The notes beneath the pieces are model-generated. The model searched no databases and was not told the DNA's origin. It worked only from the letters and a program-made list of their open reading frames with translations. Of a DNA stretch of 64,000 nucleotides, positions 23,883 through 31,911 are shown one piece after another. Each line of letters opens with the position of its first letter. Position 1 is the stretch's first letter. Location: assembly GCA_003218375.1 (NCBI GenBank), contig QHNH01000011.1, positions 184,122 to 248,121 on the forward strand, in the 5' to 3' direction. The stretch comes from Verrucomicrobiota bacterium. Its GTDB lineage: Bacteria > Verrucomicrobiota > Verrucomicrobiia > Chthoniobacterales > UBA10450. The position numbers and the translations under genes were made by a program.

Positions 23883-25994
23883 TCACTTCGTCTTGAGCTG
23901 ATAAATGCCGTTCCAGTCCCGAGGCGGTTCGATCGTGAGCTCGCGACACCTCTCCGCCATTAACGCAGCAGGCTTATCCTGTCTTTCATCGCGCAAGGCA
24001 GCAAACATTCTTTCCGCCTTTTCGAAGCCGCCCCGCTCGTACTCCGCAAAGGCGGCGTTATATCGCTCCAGAGTTTCATCAAAATGATCCGGACTATGAG
24101 GATGTTTTACTTCGAGCAGCTCCAGCGGAACTGATTTTCCTTTCACGATCGCCTTATCGATCAGGCGAATCATCGGTGGGACAGACAACCTGGCATAAGC
24201 TTCCCGGGTTATTAGAAACAGGACCCCATAGTGTTTCGTGAGTGATTCCACGCGGGCCGCCGCGTTGATCAGGTCTCCGACCAGGCCGTAATCCAGGCGT
24301 TGCGCCGAACCTTTGTTGCCGATAAGAGCCGTGCCGCTATGCAAAGCCACGCCATAACCAAAGAGTGGTTTCAACTTCGGCTCCAGGTTCTCGCGCAGCT
24401 CTTCCATCCCAGAAATAAGATTCAGCGCGGCGCGAAACGCGCGATCGGTCGCGTCGGGTTGCGCATCGGGCGCCCCCCAGTAACTAAGAAACTGATCGCC
24501 CAGGAAATGTTCCATGCTGCCGTCTTCGGCGAGAATAGCGTGGGTTTGGGATTCGAAGACCTGGTTCAGAAGCTGGAACATGCCCGGCGGCCCGAGCAAC
24601 TCCGCGATGGGGGTCGAGTTGCGAAGGTCGGTGAGGAGCACGGTGATTTCCGCCTGTTGCGGCTCCATCGATCCGGGATTTTTTAGCACGTGCTCCATGA
24701 TGTGCGGCGAAAAGTAGAGGCTCATCGTGGAACGAAGTTTCAGTCGCTGAATGAACTCGTGGCTTTGTCTCCGACCCAACTCTACCAGGGTAAGTCCGGT
24801 CCAAACCACGCCGGCACTCATCAGTCCCGGGACCCATCCAGTTTTGAAAATGGTAATCGCGCTCAGGGCGCAGCAGGCCGCAATTCCAATGATCCAGATG
24901 AGGAACAACGACACCGTGCCGCGGAACAATGTCGCCACCGCTCCCAGCAGAACCAAGCCAAGGATCGCAAGCGCATCGATCCAGCGCGGAGTCCGCCGGA
25001 GCCAGGCGCGTTGGATAAGATCGTTGAGCGCGGTCGAGTGTAAGACGACGCGCGGCTGATTGGCCGCGATCGAGGTAGTGCCCATGTCACCGAGACCAGC
25101 TCCGTAGTAAGAGACAAGGACAATGGCGTTGTAAAGTGGTTGCGCGTTCGTCTCCCGGCTAGCCGCATGTAGTGCATCCAGTTCAGGGACATTGTAATGG
25201 CGAAAAGCCGCGGGGCCTTTTCCCGGCCATGGGCTTCGGTAGTTCAACAGGACGGTATTGGCCTTTAGCTCGCGTGGTTCTATCGATGTAAGATCGCTTG
25301 AGAGTTCTCCCCAACGCAGGATGCCGGGTGACGGAAAGGTGACTCCGACGTCCCATGCAATCTCACGCCAGGCGAAGTAGCTCGCGAGCGCAAGGGACGG
25401 CTCGCGTTTACCGCCAGCCGCTTCGTGCACGTAATCGTAACTCCGCAGCACGCCGTCGGCATCGGCCCGGACATTAATTAATCCCACGGACAGCAGTCGC
25501 TCCCGGAAAGGAAAGGAGCGGACCCGTTCCTCTTTTCCATCTTCCGGCGACGGCAACAGCGCTTCCGCCAGGATTACCGTTTTGTTTTGCGACTTAGCGC
25601 GCTCGATTTCTTTCAGGATTGGATCGGCCATCGCTTGAGTGCCGCGGCCGAAAATAACATCGAACGCGATCACCTTCGCGCCTAGCTCCGACGCTTGGCG
25701 GATAATGTTGGCGGCGCTTTGGTATTCCAGCTCCAGCGTCGGCGTCTTCCGCAAATCGACCTGCGTAATATCGACGTGAACGATGCTGGGATTGGCCGGC
25801 GGCGCCATTCCGCGTTCGTAACGCCAGCGGAGGATCTGGCCGAACCACCGCATCTCGAGACCTTCGAATGGGTCTCCCGCGAGAAAGGTCCAGAGCGCGG
25901 CCGCGCCGCAGATGACCAGGAGCAGCGGCCAGGGCGATCTGAGCCAGATTTGTTCTCCGGCAACTTTGGCCCCGCCCGAACCGCCAGGCGTCAT
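23883..25994 (-). CDS. CHASE2-domain adenylate/guanylate cyclase
   Basis: The 703-residue membrane protein has one N-terminal helix (WPLLLVICGAAALWTFLA), a periplasmic CHASE2 sensor (about 60-330; VHVDITQVDLRKTP, VIAFDVIFGRGTQ), a cluster of about three helices (about 335-405), and a class III cyclase domain (about 450-640) with ITVLLTDLRNSTP and MEHFLGDQFLSYWGAP carrying the two metal Asp residues. A short helical tail follows. The start overlaps the stop of the secreted-protein gene (ATGA), so these two are coupled. It should turn an envelope signal into a cyclic nucleotide. Confidence 0.93.
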   Translation of the reverse strand: MTPGGSGGAKVAGEQIWLRSPWPLLLVICGAAALWTFLAGDPFEGLEMRWFGQILRWRYERGMAPPANPSIVHVDITQVDLRKTPTLELEYQSAANIIRQASELGAKVIAFDVIFGRGTQAMADPILKEIERAKSQNKTVILAEALLPSPEDGKEERVRSFPFRERLLSVGLINVRADADGVLRSYDYVHEAAGGKREPSLALASYFAWREIAWDVGVTFPSPGILRWGELSSDLTSIEPRELKANTVLLNYRSPWPGKGPAAFRHYNVPELDALHAASRETNAQPLYNAIVLVSYYGAGLGDMGTTSIAANQPRVVLHSTALNDLIQRAWLRRTPRWIDALAILGLVLLGAVATLFRGTVSLFLIWIIGIAACCALSAITIFKTGWVPGLMSAGVVWTGLTLVELGRRQSHEFIQRLKLRSTMSLYFSPHIMEHVLKNPGSMEPQQAEITVLLTDLRNSTPIAELLGPPGMFQLLNQVFESQTHAILAEDGSMEHFLGDQFLSYWGAPDAQPDATDRAFRAALNLISGMEELRENLEPKLKPLFGYGVALHSGTALIGNKGSAQRLDYGLVGDLINAAARVESLTKHYGVLFLITREAYARLSVPPMIRLIDKAIVKGKSVPLELLEVKHPHSPDHFDETLERYNAAFAEYERGGFEKAERMFAALRDERQDKPAALMAERCRELTIEPPRDWNGIYQLKTK

Positions 25995-26680
25995 TTCACG
26001 CTATCGCTGGAAAGCACCAGCACTCCCGGGCGATCGGCGGAAAAATTGACGCTCCGGGCGAATTGTCGCCAGGGAAAAGCGGCGCCGCGAAACACTCCAC
26101 CTACTTCCGGCTCGCTCACCGGCGCCTGGTTCGTCCGATCCTTGTCGCTCGCCAATCTGCCGATCAGCTCCTTCAACTTCCCCGTTTGCATCGCGAGGAT
26201 GCGGTCGTCGATTTTCGGGTTCTGCATCGCATCGATGAGCTTCTTGGCTTCCTCGATTTCCTTCGAACCCGATGCAAGGAACAAGACATAGAGATCGAAA
26301 GGTCCGCTAGCTGTCGACCAATCCCATTTCACCGGCGTCTTCGGCAGGAGAATCTCTTCGAATTCCGCCGGCACTTCAGAGAGCTGTGGCCGCCAAGCGT
26401 TCACCAGTTTCCCGTCCTTGGTCAGCGCGGCGACCAGGACGCTGCATTTATCACTCGCGTCGATGTAGGCACGTACGGTTTTGCCAGCGCCGGCCGGCGC
26501 CGAAATTTGAAACGCCTCTTCCTTTTCCGGCGGACCCGGCTCGTAGAGTGAGAGACAAAAGCGTCCGTGCGGTTTCTCTTCGTCGACCGCGTTAGCGGCG
26601 AGCGCGCCTCTCGCCAGCAGTGCGGCTAAGGCGAAATAGAAAAGCTTTCCCATGTGAATAGCGCTCAGAATACGGCTCAT
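25991..26680 (-). CDS. Secreted protein upstream of CHASE2 cyclase
   Basis: The 229-residue protein has a signal peptide (LFYFALAALLARGALAANA) and a body of beta-strands ending FARSVNFSADRPGVLVLSSDSVK. It is a diverged paralogue of the product at 19916-20572. VRAYIDASDKCSVLVAAL is like a DUF4384-type strand pattern. It is coupled by overlap to the CHASE2 gene, which suggests that it is a periplasmic ligand or co-sensor for that receptor; this is inference. Confidence 0.78.
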   Translation of the reverse strand: MSRILSAIHMGKLFYFALAALLARGALAANAVDEEKPHGRFCLSLYEPGPPEKEEAFQISAPAGAGKTVRAYIDASDKCSVLVAALTKDGKLVNAWRPQLSEVPAEFEEILLPKTPVKWDWSTASGPFDLYVLFLASGSKEIEEAKKLIDAMQNPKIDDRILAMQTGKLKELIGRLASDKDRTNQAPVSEPEVGGVFRGAAFPWRQFARSVNFSADRPGVLVLSSDSVK

Positions 26681-26743
26681 GTTCCTTCTATTGCACGCAG
26701 CTTATCACAAACGCTTCGTGGAAAAGGGAATTCTGACGCGATT

Positions 26744-27661
26744 CTAGGGCCGGGCAACCGGTCGAGTGGGAATGCGCACCGGTTCGGCGCCCAGGCCCCC
26801 GCCAATTCCAAGGTAGATGCTGGGTGGCTTATCATCCCCGCTCTGGACGATTGCGGCTGAGAGACCAAATTTTTTCCCGCGCCACTGGAGACCGGCGGCC
26901 CAGGGCGTGAATTGGTCCTTCCGCGAGGCGAACTGCGTGACCTCGCCGACGGCATAAAGATTACAGGGAAGCTGCACCTCTATTCCGCAGTAAAACCGAT
27001 TGGTGTTTCTATCAGGTGCTTCGAGCCAGGATTCGCGAAACCCTCCCTGGAAGGTGATTGTTTTTAGAAATCCTTTTTCGTCGATTGGAACGGTCTTGGA
27101 AGCTGCGATGAAAACATTCTTCGAATCAAAGGCATCGGTTCCGAATTTGGCATACGCGCCCAGGCTTACTTCCGGCCACATTCCAACATCCCGGCGTAAA
27201 CGCACGCGAGCCATTGGTCCAGCGTAACCATAATCGCCTTCCGGGAGTTCGTCGTTCATGCTGAAGTGAATCATGCTGGCCACCACCCCTAGCTCCAGCC
27301 AGTCGCGAACGCCGTAGCTAATAAACATATGGTTGCCCAGGATGTCTGTATCTTGATTGGTCAACACGCTACAGTAGCCGATAGCGAAAACGCCCTGCGG
27401 CAAGGTAGCACTCGTCGGGTTAAGAAACATTCCCGACGGACCTTCTAACGTAACCAATCCACGCGACTCCCTCACCACGGGCGCGGACGTGGGAATTTCC
27501 ACGATAGGCGAATCCTTGGGATCGTAGGTTAGGGTCGAACCGGCAAAGCTGGTTGCGCCATTCAGCGCTGCGCACAGAACCGCGCCTGCGAAGATACTGA
27601 GCGGACTAGAAATCCTGAGGGGTGAGAACATACTGCCGATCTTCTGTGGCACGGATTCCAT
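26744..27661 (-). CDS. YjbH-like outer-membrane beta-barrel protein
   Basis: The 305-residue protein has a signal peptide (after MFSPLRISSPLSIFAGAVLCAAL), an ordered linker, and then alternating strands such as FAIGYCSVLTNQ, DWLELGVVASMIHFS and MARVRLRRDVGMWPEVSLGAYAKF, as in outer-membrane barrels. MFLNPTSATLPQGVFAIG is like the start of YjbH-family barrels linked to exopolysaccharide. It ends near IYLGIGGGLG. It lies 17 bases downstream of the nSTAND gene and 63 upstream of the secreted-protein gene, so an envelope component belongs to this operon. Confidence 0.7.
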   Translation of the reverse strand: MESVPQKIGSMFSPLRISSPLSIFAGAVLCAALNGATSFAGSTLTYDPKDSPIVEIPTSAPVVRESRGLVTLEGPSGMFLNPTSATLPQGVFAIGYCSVLTNQDTDILGNHMFISYGVRDWLELGVVASMIHFSMNDELPEGDYGYAGPMARVRLRRDVGMWPEVSLGAYAKFGTDAFDSKNVFIAASKTVPIDEKGFLKTITFQGGFRESWLEAPDRNTNRFYCGIEVQLPCNLYAVGEVTQFASRKDQFTPWAAGLQWRGKKFGLSAAIVQSGDDKPPSIYLGIGGGLGAEPVRIPTRPVARP

Positions 27662-27677
27662 GTCAATCCAAATCGGG

Positions 27678-30380
27678 TCAGTTACCCTCCCGGGCTTTTT
27701 TAATCGACGCGTCCAGCAGGTCGATCACCGGCTTTATTTGAGTGTCGTAAAGTCCGGAACGCCGGATCAATTCCGCGTCCCGCTTGACTGTCGTCAGGAA
27801 GCCGGCGGCCCTTTCCTGCGCCAGAACATCAGTTATTTTCTGTAACTGGATCAAAGCGCCTGATTCGTTGCGCAGGATCGTCAGCAGCGGCGAATACGTC
27901 TGCTGCTGAAGCGGATCACTTCCCCATGGAAGTCTGGACGCTTCGTCCCAGAGCTTTGACGCCTCCTGTGAATTACCCTGGAGTGCCCGACCGATTCCGA
28001 GCTGAAACGCCGAGAAGGCGGACGGATCTTTCGCGTAGGCTTCCTCGAGATGTGTTACCGCCTCTGCGAGGAGAGGCGCATCCGCCGGCGGCTTTGCTTT
28101 CTCGAGCAGCATGGCAGCGAGATACATCCGGGTGAGAGAATCGAGCCGCTTCATTTCCGACCCGAGCAGACTTTTGAAAAGCTCGGCTGCGCGAGGATCG
28201 TTTGGATCGTTCATATGAATTGCGTGCGCGAGGCCGAACCTTGCGTTCCACGAATCGGGATATGCTCCGATGGCCCGATTGAATTGATCCATCGCGAGCC
28301 CGTAATGACCCAGGATGAGGTAAACCTCGGCCAAGCCGGCGTGAGCGCTGTAGTTCGGTTCGTTTCGCTGCCTGGCGGCCTTCAGCGCTGCTTCGTATTG
28401 CTCCATCGCGAGACGAAAGTGCCATTGCGACATCTGCACCCTCGCGTAGCCGACATACAGATACGGCGATCCCGGGTCGGTCGCCGCCGCTTGTTTGTAG
28501 AGCGCTTCGGCCTTGGGAAAATCAGGGTCTGTTCCCTCGGCGTAGACGTTCCCCAGGCGAACATAAGCCTTTGCCAGATTGGCTTTGCTCATGTCCTGCT
28601 CGGTGGCGGTAGAGTTTTTGCTTTTTTCGATTTCGACTGCCTTGTTATAGGCCGCGATTGCTTCCAAGGTTATCGCTGCATCGATTGAATCGTCTGAGCC
28701 ATAAGCCTGGCGAAGGAGAGCGTCTCCCATTCCAGACCAGGCTTCGGCCTCAGAGGAGTTGATTCGCGTGGCTTCCTTGAACTTCTCGAGCGCCTGGCGA
28801 TTGTCGCCCGTTTCCAGGAGGAACGTTCCGGAATCAAGTAGGGTGCGAAACTTAATCTCTTGCCGCGCGCGATACGCGTAAGCCACCAAGGCCGCACAAC
28901 CCAGGACCAGGGCAACGACAACCACCAGCGCGATCTTGCGTTGTCGCCGGAGCCGTTCCTGCTGGCGCGCGGCCAGGCGCGCACTGGCTTCACGTTCGCG
29001 GCGGTTCGCGCGGGTTTTTTCCACTACGCCGGCGAGAAGGTCGTGGATCAACTCATAGCTGGAAATTTCGCCGCCGAGGGGACTGAGCAGGCGTTGATTC
29101 ACCAGATCGCGCAGACAGGCTCGAGCCAAATCGGCATCACCGAAACCTTGGGCGCGCCGGTCACCCGCGGCGCCGGGGATTTCGCAGCCCCGTTCAAAGA
29201 CCCTGAGGACACTCTTTTCGTCCTGCGCGAGACGTGCGCCGCTGTAACTGACTAGCTCTTCTTCAATGAAAATGCGGACCGCCTCCGGTCGCCCAGCGAG
29301 ACACCTCTCGTAAAACGCCGTGATGATCGTTTCAATGTCAGCATCACTTTCTTGAAAGGTAATTTCCTCGGCAGGCGCTTGCTTGCCGCCTGCCGGCGAT
29401 GTGAAGCGGCGCTCATTCAGCTCCCGGCAAAGGAGTGAAAGAATTGGAGGGACGGCTTCGATGTCCTCCATGGAAATTTCTTCGCCTTTTTTTGAGCTGA
29501 AACGCACGATTCGACGCGCCGTTTCCTCGCTCACGATCGGCGGCAATCCCGTCTCTACTTTGTTCGCGGCGCCGACTTCGCCACGATAATGGCAGCGGAG
29601 CGCGCCGGGCTTAAAGATCGCTTCGAGAGCGGCGAAACCGCGCAATGGACGAAGCTCGAAATTGTTCTCTCCAAGCGCAGGCAGATGCTGCCGCCAACGA
29701 TTCAGCGCATAAACATAATCGTCGCGCAGGGAAAGGATCACACGGACCGGCTGCGAATCCGGATCAAAATAATCGAGAAACGTGTCCTCTTTTGCGATCA
29801 GGCTGGAAATCGCCGGAGGAACGCCGCCATGAAGCAGGATTGCGATTCTATCGCGAATCTCTTCCACCAGACCTTTCCGCTCAGCGCCGCGCGTGAAGAC
29901 TTCCTCGAACTGGTCAAGGATGAGATGAGTAATCGCGGGCCGCTCCGCGCGCCAGTGAACGCGAAGCCAAAACCAGCTGGCCGAATCCTCGGGAAGATCG
30001 AGGAACGAGAGTTTTTCTCGCAATTCCTTCGCCCATTGATCGGACCGGGCAGCAGCGTTCCCGAAACTCCACGTGTCTTCATCTTCGCGAGACGAGAAAA
30101 GAAGCAACCTGAGTTGCTCCGTTGGTCCAAGTCGTTCGTTGTTGTAGTCGAATCGATGAAGAACGGGAACCTGCTGCTCGGCGACGAGCCGGGGAATTAG
30201 TCCCGCATTGAGGATACTTGTTTTTCCGAGTCCGCTCCGTCCGTAGAGGACCAGCAACGGATGGCTGCGCAGGCGCAAATGCAGCTCGGCAACTTCCAGG
30301 TCACGTCCAAAGAAGTAAGCGCGAGTCTCCGCCTGATAGCTCTCCAAGCCGAGCCAGGGGTGTTCCAGGTCAGCCGGCAT
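27678..30380 (-). CDS. nSTAND1-type NTPase with membrane helix and TPR repeats
   Basis: I use the ATG at 30380, two bases after the stop of the SIR2/TIR gene; the frame is open further upstream but would overlap it. The 900-residue protein starts HPWLGLESYQAETRAYFFGRD, the mark of novel STAND-type NTPases, with Walker A GRSGLGKT (47-54) and Walker B THLILDQFEEVF. A winged-helix part follows, then a membrane helix (about 485-505, IALVVVVALVLGCAALVAYAY), and TPR repeats (about 515-880) that should lie on the far side of the membrane. STAND proteins are signal-triggered oligomerising switches; fused or adjacent effectors are TIR, CHAT or protease domains. Here the neighbouring SIR2-like/TIR protein is the likely effector. 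Confidence 0.88.
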   Translation of the reverse strand: MPADLEHPWLGLESYQAETRAYFFGRDLEVAELHLRLRSHPLLVLYGRSGLGKTSILNAGLIPRLVAEQQVPVLHRFDYNNERLGPTEQLRLLLFSSREDEDTWSFGNAAARSDQWAKELREKLSFLDLPEDSASWFWLRVHWRAERPAITHLILDQFEEVFTRGAERKGLVEEIRDRIAILLHGGVPPAISSLIAKEDTFLDYFDPDSQPVRVILSLRDDYVYALNRWRQHLPALGENNFELRPLRGFAALEAIFKPGALRCHYRGEVGAANKVETGLPPIVSEETARRIVRFSSKKGEEISMEDIEAVPPILSLLCRELNERRFTSPAGGKQAPAEEITFQESDADIETIITAFYERCLAGRPEAVRIFIEEELVSYSGARLAQDEKSVLRVFERGCEIPGAAGDRRAQGFGDADLARACLRDLVNQRLLSPLGGEISSYELIHDLLAGVVEKTRANRREREASARLAARQQERLRRQRKIALVVVVALVLGCAALVAYAYRARQEIKFRTLLDSGTFLLETGDNRQALEKFKEATRINSSEAEAWSGMGDALLRQAYGSDDSIDAAITLEAIAAYNKAVEIEKSKNSTATEQDMSKANLAKAYVRLGNVYAEGTDPDFPKAEALYKQAAATDPGSPYLYVGYARVQMSQWHFRLAMEQYEAALKAARQRNEPNYSAHAGLAEVYLILGHYGLAMDQFNRAIGAYPDSWNARFGLAHAIHMNDPNDPRAAELFKSLLGSEMKRLDSLTRMYLAAMLLEKAKPPADAPLLAEAVTHLEEAYAKDPSAFSAFQLGIGRALQGNSQEASKLWDEASRLPWGSDPLQQQTYSPLLTILRNESGALIQLQKITDVLAQERAAGFLTTVKRDAELIRRSGLYDTQIKPVIDLLDASIKKAREGN

Positions 30381-30382
30381 CG

Positions 30383-31810
30383 TTAGATCGGCGGCGAAGG
30401 ATAGCCGAGCGCCGCGCAATTCTCGCGCTGTTTCTCGCGCAGGTATCCGATGAATTCTTCGTCGAGATAACCGCCTTCCTTCCGGACAGCCTGGATTTTT
30501 CCGGTGCCGCGGGGCTCATTCTCCGGGATGAGCGGTTCGCCCTGGTCGATGCGCACGGGCAGATAAAAGATGGCGTTGTCAGCGAGCCTCTCGCGCCGTT
30601 TCGCGGCAAGCTTGCGCTCGAAGATATTGTAACCTTGAAGTCGCTCGGCGGTGTGATTGGAAATGATGCTAATAAACAGCCCGCAACGATCCTCCACCGC
30701 CTTGCGCAACGCTTCTTCCCAGTCTTCGCCGGGCTGGAGTTGCTCCTTATCGAACCAAACGAGGCAGCCGGCCTTCTGAAGCTGACTCACGACAAAACGC
30801 GCAATCTCCAGATCGGGCGTGGCGTAGCTGACGAAGATGCAGCCGGGGGCACGGTGCTTTTCACGTTGTTCTTTATTCATAGCGTAAGGCTCGCGAATCG
30901 GCGCGGGGTGTTCCTTGAACCAGCGATCATGAAGCTCCGCCACGAAGGCGAGAGGGTCGATCGCCACGACTTGGATTTGTTTGGTTAGGCGGCTGAAATA
31001 AATAACTTCCTGCGCTCTTTCGGCTGAATCGAGCTTTTCGAAAATGAAGAGATCGGTGCGATCGAGTTCCGAGAGAGGAGCATGTTTGACCACCTGAATG
31101 AAAAAATGCATGAGCCAGTCGGCAAAGCTCAGTCCCAAGGCGAGGAAGTGGCTCTTTTGCAGAGCTTCGGAAAGCTTCGGAAGCTGGGGCAGTTGCTGGT
31201 CGAGGTGGAGGAGAAAGCGAAACATGTCTTCGTCCGAAATGACGAAGTCGGGGTACGGTTGGGCGGAGCCGAGAAGCTGATAAACGAAACGGTGCTCGAG
31301 GAGGTCGAGTTCTTGCGGGAGGTCCGGGCAAGCGCCGCGCAGAGTGCTGGCCCGCTGGCGTTCGTCGGGTTTTCCTCCCGGGGAAGCGCTCTCGACGGCG
31401 CGTGGCAGCAAGGGATCGAAGGTGGCGCTGATGAAAAGCCGGAATCCTTCGACTGCTGCTAATCGAGCGAGCGTTGGACCGGGCCGAAGGTCCGGCTCCT
31501 TTACGATCAGGTTAAGAAGCCGGTAGATTCGCTCGATCCGTTGATTAGTCGCTCGCTGGGCATCGACGACTTGCTGGAGATCGCGCGGAGGGTTTTCGAA
31601 GGCCAGCGGAGGCTTTAGCTCAGCAGGCAATCGCCGCGCAAGCCACGGGTAGAGCAACTCATCGTCGGGACCAAACGTGACTACGCCGCGCCCGACTATC
31701 GGAACAACTTCGTTCTCGTGAATCCGGGTAAGCAGGTCGTCCCAAAAGAAATCATCCAATTCAACCATGGTAGCGCTTGCATTAACCGCGCTCGTATTTT
31801 GGTTCTCCAT
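30383..31810 (-). CDS. SIR2-like and TIR domain fusion protein
   Basis: Residues about 20-300 follow the SIR2-like layout: EVVPIVGRGVVTFG near the start, VYQLLGSAQPYPDFVISDEDMFRFLLHL, and FLALGLSFADWLMHFF. Residues about 323-460 are a TIR domain: CIFVSYATPDLEIARFVVSQLQKAGCLVWFDKEQLQPGEDW, with Glu398 (IFERKLA) at the place of the catalytic Glu of TIR NADases (motifs named in pieces). In the SIR2 part the nucleotide loop reads GRGVV rather than GAGxS, and the catalytic His is replaced (YQLLGS where LHGS is expected), so that part may only bind. Such fusions are NAD-consuming effectors in anti-phage defence. Two bases separate it from the nSTAND gene. Confidence 0.82.
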   Translation of the reverse strand: MENQNTSAVNASATMVELDDFFWDDLLTRIHENEVVPIVGRGVVTFGPDDELLYPWLARRLPAELKPPLAFENPPRDLQQVVDAQRATNQRIERIYRLLNLIVKEPDLRPGPTLARLAAVEGFRLFISATFDPLLPRAVESASPGGKPDERQRASTLRGACPDLPQELDLLEHRFVYQLLGSAQPYPDFVISDEDMFRFLLHLDQQLPQLPKLSEALQKSHFLALGLSFADWLMHFFIQVVKHAPLSELDRTDLFIFEKLDSAERAQEVIYFSRLTKQIQVVAIDPLAFVAELHDRWFKEHPAPIREPYAMNKEQREKHRAPGCIFVSYATPDLEIARFVVSQLQKAGCLVWFDKEQLQPGEDWEEALRKAVEDRCGLFISIISNHTAERLQGYNIFERKLAAKRRERLADNAIFYLPVRIDQGEPLIPENEPRGTGKIQAVRKEGGYLDEEFIGYLREKQRENCAALGYPSPPI

Positions 31811-31911
31811 GAGGGTTCTTGACGGGGCCCACCGGCTTTGCGGATGAGTCTTTCAGATATCCGCGAGCGCATCCATCAATAATGGAGCGAAGCGTGGAAT
31901 AGCCGCCGCGC

